A DNA stretch of 27,716 nt from Neoconidiobolus thromboides FSU 785 (lineage: Eukaryota; Entomophthoromycota; Entomophthoromycetes; Entomophthorales; Neoconidiobolaceae), in NCBI GenBank assembly GCA_025603075.1, contig MU626499.1, positions 1 through 27,716 on the forward strand, written 5' to 3'. Below are positions 10,079-19,352 of the stretch, one piece after another; the first letter of the stretch is position 1; each line of letters begins with the position of its first letter. The notes under the pieces were generated by a model that saw nothing but the letters and a program-made list of their open reading frames with translations, was not told the origin of the DNA and made no database searches. A program made the position numbers and the translations under genes.

Positions 10079-11125
10079 CCTCGGATTTATTTAATCAAGC
10101 TTCTGTAGCATTTGGTGATTTATGAATTTACATTAAAATGGTTCTTTAGAAAAGATCATTTTAATGTTACTTTAGCTTAGCAGGTTAAATTGGTTTTTGA
10201 TTGGTGAGTTATTTGCTTCTTTTGGTAGTAATACTCTAGTGGATTAAGTTAAAACTATTAGGACTAGATATAGCCTATTACTTGTATAGGTGGATCCCAT
10301 GCTTAATTTATGCAAATATAATATTTAAAAATACTAATTTACTTCAATGTAATAATATAGGATAACAAATTGTGAATTTTATAGTTTATAGACATAGTAT
10401 TTAACCTTAATAATACATTCTCTAAAATTCATTAATACACACTATTTTCATTTATAATCAATTGTATACTTTTCTAAAAAAGAGTGAATATTTTCTAGTA
10501 AAGTTTGCCATTTGCTTGAAAAACTTGCAACTTCATATAAACTCAGGTAAATTTTTCGCATCTATAAATAAGAACGCGCAAAATTTTGTTGGAAAACGTT
10601 CACTTTTCTTATAAGCTATGTAAACCATAAGTGAAAATAGTGTATTATGAAAAAAGTGAACCTTAAGAAAATACAAGTCTTTTAATAAACATTTTAATCC
10701 ATAGAGTCTAATCTCATTGGTATAATACAATATTTTCAACTATCAAATAGTGTCATTTAAACAATTTTATTTAGTAAATATTTCAAATTTTAAATATACC
10801 AAGCATACCTTTATTTTAATAAAACATTAATTATACTAATTTGGATAGCTTTAAAGTCAACTTTATTCAAAAGTGACGAGGTCTCTATAATAAAATAAAG
10901 TAAGTCGCAAAAAACAGTGTTATGTAGTCCAATGACAGCGTAATTAATCTAATATTCACTGTACATCTAACAAATAGATCACCTCCCTTTTCAATTGACT
11001 TTAATTAATTATCATTTTTAAGCTAATTCCTCAAACTTACTCAAACCCAACTAAAAATTGCGAAATTTCAAACAATAAATAGGTCACTATTATGTGACTT
11101 TTCCTTAATTTCGTAATTTTGAAAA
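10079..11125. other. Bidirectional promoter spacer between the kelch-like gene (-) and the GILT-like gene (+)
   Basis: Divergent spacer of about 1.05 kb. A stem-loop with an 11-bp perfect stem lies at 10130-10167, about 50 bp upstream of the kelch start. A 68-codon open frame on the minus strand (10533-10739) has no recognisable domain and a length expected by chance at this base composition. Nothing else stands out. Confidence 0.5.
10130..10167. repeat. Inverted repeat with 11-bp perfect arms
   Basis: ACATTAAAATG at 10130-10140 is the exact reverse complement of CATTTTAATGT at 10157-10167. Inside the 16-nt loop, TCTTT and AAAGA can also pair, giving a longer interrupted hairpin. It lies just upstream of the minus-strand kelch gene start at 10078, so it could be a leader hairpin, an operator-like palindrome, or a chance or transposon remnant. 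Confidence 0.7.
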
Positions 11126-12040
11126 ATGACCTTCCGCAATGCTTTCCCACACCGCTTATTTGGCTCTTGTGTAGCCTGCTTCCTCGTTTTAATTGTATTG
11201 ATCTCTTTAAGTAATAGGAATGAGCATTTGAGAAGTGATTTGGTTAAGAGATCTGTGAAAGAAGATGACAACAAAGTCCCAGTGGAATTATATGTAATGT
11301 CGAAATGCCCAGGTAACTTAAGTTCGAATTAAACTGTTTTCAATTAACATTGAACTAGATGCTGTATTTTGTGAATCTGTCTTTTCGAATGTTAGTAAGT
11401 TGTTCTTTGGAGCTATGACATTAGGAGTGTATTAATTGAATAATTTAGTAACTGAGATTGGAGAAATTGTGGACCCAAGCCTCAACTTCATTGGGAGTTT
11501 AAACGAAACAGCAAAATATGGCACAAATTGTATGCACGGGGACACAGAAGTAAGTTTCATTTTTCTTAAAAAAATTAATTTGACTTATCCCTGAAAAGTG
11601 TCTCGGAAACATCCAAGAGTTATGTGCCCAAAGGGTATCCAAGAACTGGTATTCGTTTGTATTATGCATGAACAAAGATTTCAGAAAAATTGGTGTTGAT
11701 GATACAATTACTGATAACTGTCTAAAATTTTCTGGCATCAACAAAAAGAGGTTTGATCATTGCGTCGATAGGAGGGGTAAAACTCTTTTGACAAGAAATG
11801 TTAAAAGATCAATTAACCTTGGGTTAAAGTAATCCGATTAATTCTTATTAAATCAATATTAATCATTATTTTAGCAAAAGTTGCACAATCCTTATTAATC
11901 GCGGAGAATACAAATGCATCCATGATGGTACTTGGAAAGAATGCTCCGGAGGGTACCAAGTCGATGATTTCGTAAGACAAATTTGCATCTCTTACGAGGG
12001 TAAAAATATTTCCCCTCGTTGTAAAAAATATTTTAAATGA
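11126..12040 (+). CDS. GILT-like (gamma-interferon-inducible lysosomal thiol reductase family) protein, five exons
   Basis: Spliced model: join(11126..11312,11359..11394,11449..11549,11599..11828,11875..12040), 239 residues, frame kept through four introns of 46, 54, 49 and 46 nt. Residues 10-29 are a signal peptide or anchor. A thioredoxin-like strand, VPVELYVMSKCP, precedes the active-site Cys. The family signature is complete, CMHGDTEC followed by LGNIQELC. After it come a Cys-containing helix region, then SCTILIN, WKECSGG and VDDFVRQIC. This C-terminal pattern is typical of fungal members. The usual CxxC is altered: after splicing the site reads CPDAVFC, so the second Cys is three residues later. 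The likely role is thiol chemistry in vacuole, ER or secreted space. The 3' end could differ: a donor at 12000 joined to an acceptor near 12133 would swap the last residues for a short alternative tail. Confidence 0.85.
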
Positions 12041-12480
12041 AGCTATCCTTATTGAAATACTGTGTTTTTTAATTTTCTAAATTTAATTTAAGAAATGTCC
12101 TAGATCCAAGAATAAAAGGCTCAATATGCTATAGTTGATTTTATCAATGAGATACCCGGCTATGTTGTTTAAAATAAAGAATCTCAAAATATAGCAAAGA
12201 ACTAACTTTTAGTATAGATACCACGGCAAAGTTCATATTTAATCGCATATTTTTAACATGAGACTTTTTACAAAATTGTTTTAATAGCTCAGTTGTCAAA
12301 AATGCCTAAACCAAGCAATATATAGGGATGTTTTTTTTTGACTTCATCATTTTTTCCATCTTTTAAGCACTATTTGAGCAGAAAAATTGTTATTAAAATT
12401 CTTAAATACAAAAACACATCCATATATGCTAAATACAAGAATACAAGTAGATATTGAAACATTAATTTTTATTATGAATA
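12041..12480. other. Spacer between convergent genes, with one MITE-like copy
   Basis: 3' flank of the GILT-like gene (+) and of the second kelch-like gene (-). At 12105-12175 there is a short frame encoding VDFINEIPGYVV that could be an alternative last exon of the GILT-like gene. MITE-like copy 3 fills 12325-12421. Nothing else is recognised. Confidence 0.5.
12325..12421 (-). mobile_element. MITE-like element, copy 3 (reverse orientation)
   Basis: On the minus strand it begins GGATGTGTTTTTGTATTTAA and carries the core CTCAAATAGTGCTTAAAA, then ATGGAAAAAATGATGAAG, an A-run and ACATCCC. Both termini are recognisable inverted repeats. ATAT-rich sequence flanks both ends, which may include a short target-site duplication. 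It lies 60 bp from the 3' end of the kelch-like gene. Confidence 0.8.
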
Positions 12481-13662
12481 TTAGTTTAGACAAATTATAA
12501 ATGGGGCCACTAAAAGAAGGATAGAAAAGCCGAAAACTCCAGTATTACTACTGTTACTAGAATTGCCTTTCTTGCTACTTGCTTCCATTTGTGAAGAGGT
12601 GATAGAAGTTGAATTAATACTATCTACAAGTTTGTTATTGTTAACGTCAATTAAATAGACAGAGTTAGTAGCTTGTTCCTTTTCAAATCCAAAAGAGGAG
12701 ATTATTACTCCATTATTGTAAACTGAGCAAGCCTTATTCTTTGGCTTGAAATCAAAAATAGTTTTTTTCTCCCACTCATTGGAATTCAAGTATAAAACAT
12801 AGACCTGATCTTCATCTTTTTCTGTATAATAGGAATTAAAAAAATAGATACTATCTTCTACTCTAACAGTTTCGAAATTATAAAACGTATTGTTAGGTGC
12901 ATCTCCTCTCAGTTCAATTTTATTCACTAAATTCTTTTTGATGTTTACTTTGGTCATAAAGCTATACTCGTTTTCATCTCCTTTTTCGTCTTTACCACCT
13001 ATTATATAGTAATCGCCCTTATAAACGAAAGAAGACTGGTAACTAACCTTTGGTACCTTAGTTGAAATTTTACTATATTGTTTCAATTTCTGGTCATATT
13101 TAATCAAAGGTAAATAGTTTGCCTTATCTACCTTCTCTTTTAGAGAGTAATAAAAACCACCAAAGATAAAAAACTCATCCACATTGACATCGCTTTGTAC
13201 AATATTGAAACCCTCAACATGTAAATAATCCACTTGATTCTTGTTAATTCCTGCTAACTCAATGTACTTTTCATCCCTTTTTTCTTTACTCCAGCTATTC
13301 CTTTTAGCATCATAATAGTTAATACTAATAGGTAACCCCTCATCAAATATGTAAAAATTGATGGCTTTACTGCTATTATTCCCCAATGAGAAGGAATATG
13401 GATTGATCATAGCTGGTGCCTTTTCATTAGATTCTTCACTTTGAATGGGTGCTAAATTAGACTCTGTTTTAATCCCCTTAGACATGTCTAAAGAGTATAC
13501 CTTTTGGTTGTAGGAGTCAACTTGGAATGTAGTAGATAATAATTTGCCACCAAAATAGTAGACTTTATCATTGATTAAAGTACATCCATGATTGGTAAGT
13601 TGTGGTAGACTGGCGTCTTGACAGAGCACTATATTTACTATTAGGAGTAAGAAAAAATACAT
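12481..13662 (-). CDS. Surface kelch-like protein with GPI-type C-terminus
   Basis: One exon, 393 residues. Residues 1-14 are a signal peptide. The ectodomain matches the 8657-10078 protein segment by segment: CTLINDKVYYFGGK near residue 27, INPYSFSLGNNSSK, the VDYLHVEGFNIVQSD region and YKGDYYIIGGK. It therefore descends from the same ancestor. The C-terminus differs: a Ser/Asn-rich stretch (KKGNSSNSSNT, about 364-374) is followed by a 19-residue hydrophobic end (GVFGFSILLLVAP...) with no basic or cytoplasmic segment, the pattern of a GPI-attachment signal. A plausible attachment site lies among Asn370-Asn373. It should be on the outer leaflet or in the wall. It is divergent from the zinc-cluster gene at 15227. 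Ligand unknown. Confidence 0.83.
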   Translation of the reverse strand: MYFFLLLIVNIVLCQDASLPQLTNHGCTLINDKVYYFGGKLLSTTFQVDSYNQKVYSLDMSKGIKTESNLAPIQSEESNEKAPAMINPYSFSLGNNSSKAINFYIFDEGLPISINYYDAKRNSWSKEKRDEKYIELAGINKNQVDYLHVEGFNIVQSDVNVDEFFIFGGFYYSLKEKVDKANYLPLIKYDQKLKQYSKISTKVPKVSYQSSFVYKGDYYIIGGKDEKGDENEYSFMTKVNIKKNLVNKIELRGDAPNNTFYNFETVRVEDSIYFFNSYYTEKDEDQVYVLYLNSNEWEKKTIFDFKPKNKACSVYNNGVIISSFGFEKEQATNSVYLIDVNNNKLVDSINSTSITSSQMEASSKKGNSSNSSNTGVFGFSILLLVAPFIICLN

Positions 13663-14124
13663 GATTTAGAGTAAACCTGGATTATTTTTTAAAATTCATC
13701 TTACAATTTAGATGATTATGTATAAGTAGCCAATAATGAATGAAATAACTAATAATATTAATATCACATAAAAGTAATTCTTAGTTATGGAATAAAGATA
13801 GCACATTTTTAAAAAATAGATTCTATTTTTTCTAAATTTGTAGCTTTGTTATATTATAAAATCAACTCTAACAGGTTTAATAAATTGTTCACTACTTTTA
13901 GTATTTTCTTGAGTTCGAAATGTGATTCAAAATTTAATAAAACAAAAACAAGCCGTAAAATTTTTTTAACATTATTATGACTTCAAATTATAATTTTTAA
14001 ATAAAGCGTCAGTCTATGGCAGGTTCAAATCTTTAAAACACAAGCAAGCACTTTACATAGCTCTATGAATAATTCAAACCAGAGAGTGTTGAAATTACTG
14101 GTGATAAAGTATGCTTTAATTAAG

Positions 14125-14153
14125 AATCCGAATAAAAATCCGAATAAAAATCC
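14125..14153. repeat. 12-bp tandem repeat, about 2.4 copies
   Basis: The unit AATCCGAATAAA repeats twice perfectly and continues with AATCC. It lies about 60 bp left of MITE-like copy 4. Confidence 0.85.
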
Positions 14154-14209
14154 AGTGACAGTGTATCAGAAAGTTAGTAAATAGTCAGATATAACAAAAA
14201 AGATGATAT

Positions 14210-14306
14210 GGGGATGTATTTTTCTGTTTAAGAATTTTGCTAACAACTTTTCCTCTCAAATAGCGCTTAAGATAGAAAAAGTAATGAAGCCAAAAAAAAC
14301 ACCCCC
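14210..14306 (+). mobile_element. MITE-like element, copy 4 (well preserved)
   Basis: Starts GGGGATGTATTTTTCTG, then TTTAAGAATTTTGCTAACAA, core CTCAAATAGCGCTTAAGA, TAGAAAAAGTAATGAAGCC, an A-run and terminal ACACCCCC. It is 97 bp long with terminal inverted repeats. The flanks ATAT (left) and ATAC (right) may be a slightly decayed 4-bp target duplication. With copy 6 it gives the clearest consensus. Confidence 0.85.
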
Positions 14307-15226
14307 ATACCTTGAAATTTTAAAGACAATTTATTGGTTGCAATAAAAATAATATAAATTGTTTTTAATATTTAACAGAAAAGTAGTACAGTTGCTTCAA
14401 TTATAAAATTTATTTGCCCTTTTAACTACCACTCTGCTTTTAGAAACTTTGATTTTTATTTGTTGTTTTACTTATTGAAGCTGTAGCATAAACAACATTT
14501 AATAAGACTGTTGATTAAAAGTAGAAGCTTCTTTTGGGTTATCTTAAATTGAAATGTTCTTCCATTAAGCTACTTTTTAATAACATCCCAATCACTTGGC
14601 ATTTTGCAGTCTACAAAAGTCATCTCCCGACTCACAAGTTACCAAATTAGATAAATATTAATTAGCTTTTTAAACTATAATTAGTTGCAACTATGAATAG
14701 ATGATTAAGACTATGTTATAGTCAAGTAAATAGAAGCTATATCCTTCGAAAAACAAGGAAGTTGGGAGCTTTTACTTGCAAGGTTCATAAAAATAGGAAC
14801 TATCATCCGAAAATAGCAACAACTATCTGATAATAGATATTTTGTTTTAAACCTATTGAAGTTATTTGCCTTCTATAGATAAAAGTGGAGTATTATTTTT
14901 AATTTCAATAGTATTCTTAATATATTTAAAATGCTAATTTACTATTATAAAAATGATAAAATGATGATTTAAGACAAACCATACTTTTGTTTGACATTTA
15001 GGTCTTTTAACATAAACTTAACAACCTATATTTTGATTAAAATAATCTCAACCATTTTATAAATATTGTTTTAACCCAACTTTATGCAGAGAAATATCCT
15101 TTTTCCAGCCCTAAATAGAAACCTTCATCAATTTATATCATTTTGATTTAATCATAGAACACGAATAAACCTTTGAAACTTAAATTAACTTTTCTTTTTT
15201 TACAAATTTAATTTTATAATCCCTTT

Positions 15227-17047
15227 TTGATGGATTATATAGCGGCAATCAATGCCAATGCAAACCATTTAGTCAAATTAAAAGTACGAAAAAGACGCAA
15301 TCGAGGGCCGAAACCTCGAGGGCCGAAACCACAAGTATGTGATTTATGTCAGCTGAGGAAAGTAAAATGTGACAAAGTATTACCGCGCTGCTCTTTTTGC
15401 CAAAAGATGAATAAGCCTTGCACTTATGATAGAAATGGTTTCTATGATGAAGCTAGTAGCAATAATTATAACTCGATAAAGTTTATAAGCGGAAGCCAAA
15501 CAAATGTATTTTATTCAATGAAATCAAGACTTTCAGCAAACTTTACCATCAATTCATTGATAAATACATCGCGCTATAAACTGGTACTCCATCCAGATGG
15601 TAGGTACTCATACTTTGGTCCCAGTATGGCTACCTATTATTTCACGAATTCATCACACTTATTTAATGACTTGATATCAAATTCAAGGATAGTAACTTAT
15701 TCCAAAAAGTATTCAGGGGATATAAAAATAGAAATAACACCAACAATCACACTTCAATTGATCGAATTATATTTTGCACATCTAAACAACTTTTTTCCAT
15801 TAATAAATCCAACCTCTTTTTATTCACAGCTCAATAATGCAAAAAAACATGATCACCCATTCTTGGCACTGTTAAATATAGTTTGTCTAAGCGGTGCTTC
15901 TTATTACCCCAATCGTACAGTGGCTAGAATCATTTCTACTTATTATGCTAGTAAAGTTCAAACTTACTTTAAGAAAATTTACCTCAAGCCAAGTTTAAAT
16001 TCCATACAGGCCTATCTTTTGGCTTCATATCATATTTCTTTATGTGAGAATGATACGGTTATAGAAAATGCATGGTATTACCTAGGTCTTGCTAAAAGAA
16101 TGCTTTCAATATTCTATTATCAATCTTCGCCAATAAGAAGTCAACATGTGAATAGCTCTTTTGAGAATCAAAGTTGGATTATGTTCTGTTGTGAGGCAAT
16201 TTTATCCTATTCTTTTGGAAGGCCTAATTATATTACACAAGATGAAACTTCGCTTTCAAAAGCGAAGTTTTATTTACCTTCTGTTAATTTTACAGCGGCC
16301 AACATCTTTTTAGTTAAAGAGTTAGCTAGTTTAGATCCCACTCTCAACTTAAAATTTTTTAAGCAATTTTGTTATCATTGTATATTTCTATCTCAATGGA
16401 GTATACTTAAAGATAATTATGGCCTAGGCAATGGCTCTAAACTTCGCTTAAATTATGAGTCAAAGCAACAACTACTCAATGACTCAATAAAAAACCATGT
16501 GTATTTACTTGAAAATGAAGCCATCCGCTGGTATTTACGCCTGCCAAGATTTGATTCTGGAAGAACCAACCCAGATGCTATGCAATTACCTAATGGTAAA
16601 GACATCCATAAATCTTATCTAGCTGCACTTCATTTCAGTTTTTTGATTGATTTAAACAAGCCTTTCATCACCAAAGCTCAGACCGTGGGATTAGCAGTGC
16701 CAATCGGAGACTCATTATCACTTGAAGATTACTATTCGAAAAACTCGTTGGAGCGATGTCTCCTATGTGCCTTCTTTGGTACGCAAGTGGTTATGGATTC
16801 TAATGAGAGGATTGTTGAGATAGCCATTCCCTTCTTTTGGTATTGTGCATTACAGTTTACCTTTATATTTGTTTATGTAATTAGAAATTTTGAGAAAAAT
16901 CACTGGGCATTAAACCCTTCCAGAAAGAATGGCTTATTTCTTTATAGATTGATCGAAAAATATTCAGATAAATGGGTGTTAACTAGAGATACATTTCAAA
17001 TTGTGCAGTCGATACTGGTTGAGGGAGAAAGCTTCTTTTTCAATTAA
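15227..17047 (+). CDS. Zn2Cys6 transcription factor, paralogue 1 (intronless)
   Basis: One exon, 606 residues. The zinc cluster is N-terminal: Cys38, Cys41, Cys48, Cys55, Cys58 and Cys65 (spacing CX2CX6CX6CX2CX6C), with the basic RKVKCDK between Cys41 and Cys55. Just before it is a basic, proline-rich tract RGPKPRGPKPQ built from a duplicated RGPKP unit. The middle region (about 180-420) carries the fungal-specific transcription factor homology: LIELYFAHLNNFFPLINPTSFY, then ALLNIVCLSGASYYPNRT, then YLLASYHISLCE. It should act in the nucleus as a DNA-binding regulator. It is a paralogue of the gene at 19353 in the same orientation; the cluster and flanking residues are nearly identical, so both may bind similar sites. 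Targets are unknown. A neighbouring divergent kelch gene shares the upstream spacer. Confidence 0.95.
   Translation: MMDYIAAINANANHLVKLKVRKRRNRGPKPRGPKPQVCDLCQLRKVKCDKVLPRCSFCQKMNKPCTYDRNGFYDEASSNNYNSIKFISGSQTNVFYSMKSRLSANFTINSLINTSRYKLVLHPDGRYSYFGPSMATYYFTNSSHLFNDLISNSRIVTYSKKYSGDIKIEITPTITLQLIELYFAHLNNFFPLINPTSFYSQLNNAKKHDHPFLALLNIVCLSGASYYPNRTVARIISTYYASKVQTYFKKIYLKPSLNSIQAYLLASYHISLCENDTVIENAWYYLGLAKRMLSIFYYQSSPIRSQHVNSSFENQSWIMFCCEAILSYSFGRPNYITQDETSLSKAKFYLPSVNFTAANIFLVKELASLDPTLNLKFFKQFCYHCIFLSQWSILKDNYGLGNGSKLRLNYESKQQLLNDSIKNHVYLLENEAIRWYLRLPRFDSGRTNPDAMQLPNGKDIHKSYLAALHFSFLIDLNKPFITKAQTVGLAVPIGDSLSLEDYYSKNSLERCLLCAFFGTQVVMDSNERIVEIAIPFFWYCALQFTFIFVYVIRNFEKNHWALNPSRKNGLFLYRLIEKYSDKWVLTRDTFQIVQSILVEGESFFFN
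15302..15331 (+). repeat. 15-bp in-frame tandem duplication in the zinc-cluster gene
   Basis: CGAGGGCCGAAACC(T/A) occurs twice in a row, encoding RGPKP twice directly before the zinc cluster. The two units differ only at the last base. The corresponding units in the second paralogue (RGPRP, RGPKP) use different codons. Confidence 0.9.
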
Positions 17048-17242
17048 GCTGATAGGGTTAAATAAATAAAATAACCTTTTCTTAATTTTTAAAATCACAC
17101 AAATGTCCCTAGTTTATACTTCATTAAAACAAATTGACTACAAACACAAAACCATTTTTAGCAGACTATTTTTACTACTGCTTTGGCTTTAAAGTTATAA
17201 GAACAAATGTTTTTAACTACTAAAGTCACTTATAAGACATAT

Positions 17243-17334
17243 AGGGATGTAATTTTGTTTAAGAATTTTGCTAACAATCTTTTTGCTTAAGTAGTGCTTA
17301 AAGGATGGAAAAAGTAATGAAGAAAAAGCATAAC
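17243..17334 (+). mobile_element. MITE-like element, copy 5
   Basis: Starts AGGGATGTAATTTTGTTTAA, then GAATTTTGCTAACAATC, core GCTTAAGTAGTGCTTAAAG, ATGGAAAAAGTAATGAAG and a shortened A-rich end (AAAGCATAACT). The right terminus is decayed. Flanks are ATAT-rich on both sides (CATAT left, ATATG right). Confidence 0.75.
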
Positions 17335-18225
17335 TATATGCGTTAATTCATTAGCTATTCCTTTTTCTTATCCACATTTAACGGCTAATCGCTTTCTTCA
17401 TTATTTAATTTCTTCTAACACTTTTAAACAAGCATTACTTTGAGTCAAGTTTTACTTGTTATACGCTCCAATTTACATATGACAATTAAGCTACAACGCT
17501 GTTTAACCCACTGCATATTAGAAAATAAGCATTGGTGATTAGAGAACAGTTATAAATGGAAATCCCTTACCTTTCATACACTAACAAAAAAGGCAGTAAT
17601 TTCAACAGAAGCTTAATTTCGTCCCATATCTGAAAAGAACGTTCTGGAAGTTCTCTTTTCTGTGACTTTTATAGTTTATTTCAAAACCATAACCTTAGCT
17701 TTTTACTTTTTTAAATAGAAAAGTTATCTATGGGTTAATAAGTAAACCATATTAAAAAAATTATTTAAACAAAGGTAGCTTTTTTTGGTGTTTTTAACTA
17801 TAGTTATAGTCTCTAACTCAGATATTACTTTTATTTCTATAGTTTATGAAATAGGGTGTTAAACTTTTTAGTTAAAAATGCTTTTAATGGAAATAAATCC
17901 GCTGCAAGTTCTTTTTAGTATTTCACTTATTTAATATTAACTATTTATTACTTTAAAAATACATTCGTGTTTATCTATACCTTATTCACAAAAATGACCA
18001 CAGCAATAGCAGCTTTTTTCGAACTTTTGACCTCTCTGCTAAGATTGCTTTTTGGTTGCTCAAATCGAATAAAAACCATCTTAAATCTAGAATTTGTAAG
18101 AATAAATTAATCTATTCGTCAAAATATAGTTTTAAAAAAGGCAATATAAATTTTATGCTCTTAATATCATCTGGGGATTTTGACTTTCAATGTTTTTTGA
18201 AAAAAGGCACTAAAAATTGAATAAT

Positions 18226-18370
18226 ACTAGGAAAGGTCCTGAGTAATTACTTCCAAAAATTGATTTATTTAGTAAAGTACGATAGGATTTTTGCTAAATT
18301 AAGTAAATGTTTTTTCGTATTTCACTAAATAAATGATTTCTGGGAGTAACTACCTGATATCTCTTCTAGT
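18226..18370. mobile_element. 145-bp foldback (long inverted repeat) element
   Basis: A left arm of about 57 bp (18226-18282, ACTAGG ... AGTACGA) pairs with a right arm of about 56 bp (18315-18370, TCGTATT ... CTAGT) around a 32-nt AT-rich centre. The innermost 20 positions match at 18; farther out there are a few mismatches and one gap, and the ends are again the exact inverted pentamer ACTAG/CTAGT. It has no coding capacity. It is unrelated in sequence to the MITE-like family in this window. It may be a different non-autonomous transposon or a hairpin RNA source. Confidence 0.8.
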
Positions 18371-19352
18371 AAAACGTACTAATCTCAAAGCAGTTAATAA
18401 TTAATAAACTATAAGAAAAAACTAACACCGAAAAAATAGCTTTAGCTAAGTATAAAAAATTATTTAATGGGGATGGGTGCTTTATAATTTAAACCATTAT
18501 CTAGTAATTATAAAGTTTACCACGTAAAATTTAAAAAACAAAATTTAATTTTCCTTTTATAGTTAATTGCTTATACATTTAAGTAAAATCATCCTCCTTT
18601 ATTTTATCATTATAACGTTCTTAGCTAACATCAAAGTTAAAAACAGTATAATCAATATTTTACTTTGTTTTGTTTATTTTACAAGGATATATCATATGAA
18701 ACTATTTTGAATAATAGCTATATTAATTGTATTAATTATATACTAGACCACAAACAGATAAAAGTAAATGCCACCTTTTCCTATAGGTTGCTACAGCAGT
18801 CATTAAACCTAAAATCTAAATATTACACGGCATTAAATCAAAATCACTACCATTTAAGCTTTATGAAATAAAAAGCTTGAACTAACTTCATTTAATGTTA
18901 ATTTAAAAGTAATATTTGATACTTACTAATGCACCCAATAAATTATTAAATTTATCAAATATAACAAAACTTAAGCTTTCACGTTGCTAGCATTGAGAAT
19001 GATGTCACCTTTAATTTATCAAACTCATGAAGATCAAATTTATTGTTAAAAAAGCCAATTTGGATCATATCCTTTACAAGAATAGAAAAGAGTCACTATT
19101 GATGAGTCATTTTAGTTTCAAACTTATTGCCAAAAAGAAGACTAAATTAATTTCACTTTTAAGCAACTCCAAAATCATTTCAAAAAACCAAATTCTCCTC
19201 AACTTAAATTTTACAAAATACTCTTAAACTTCGGAACATGGCAAAACATCATTGTTGCAGGAATGAATAAATTTTTAATATTAAAATGAAGTTTTTAAGC
19301 TTTTTAATTCTTTTCTCTTAATATTTATAATCTTCAATCTTCAATCTTAATT

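Larger units (their letters stand above)
13663..15226. other. Bidirectional promoter spacer with a MITE-like copy
   Basis: About 1.56 kb between the divergent kelch-like (-) and zinc-cluster (+) genes. It holds MITE-like copy 4 (14210-14306) and a 12-bp tandem repeat at 14125-14153. The last 60 bp before 15227 are rich in pyrimidine runs, as often seen just upstream of fungal start codons. No other feature is supported. Confidence 0.5.
17048..19352. other. Long spacer between the two zinc-cluster genes, rich in repeats
   Basis: About 2.3 kb. It holds MITE-like copy 5 (17243-17334) and a 145-bp foldback element (18226-18370). A 38-codon open frame starts at 17994 in a good ATG context (CACAAAAATG) and encodes a hydrophobic peptide, followed by a GTAAGA donor-like site, but no second exon is convincing. 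Open frames at 18665-18871 and 19027-19227 (66-68 residues) are Lys/Asn/Ile-rich without recognisable domains and have lengths expected by chance. The last 30 bp before 19353 repeat ATCTTCA, a pyrimidine-rich leader. Confidence 0.5.

Noticed and set aside
10533-10739. 68-residue minus-strand open frame
   Set aside because: No domain, no splice partners, Lys/Tyr/Phe-rich. By my rough estimate a window of this size and composition yields around a dozen such frames by chance.
11431-11433. In-frame TAA within the GILT-like gene, first read as a stop or recoded codon
   Set aside because: It lies inside a 54-nt intron (11395-11448) with a GTAAGT donor; removing it restores the family sequence.
11499-11744. 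81-residue minus-strand open frame within the GILT-like gene
   Set aside because: Antisense shadow of exons 3 and 4 of a gene whose plus-strand model is supported by family motifs and splice sites.
14014-14040. GGTTCAAATC, like a tRNA gene B box
   Set aside because: No A box at suitable distance, no cloverleaf and no acceptor stem could be drawn.
17636-17650. Perfect heat-shock element (GAA-TTC-GAA with 2-nt gaps)
   Set aside because: It is 1.7 kb from the next start codon, and finding one such match in this window is not unlikely by chance. No second cluster was seen.
18665-19227. Two plus-strand open frames of 68 and 66 residues upstream of zinc-cluster paralogue 2
   Set aside because: Composition follows the AT background, no signal or domain, and lengths are expected by chance. 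They may only be spacer sequence.
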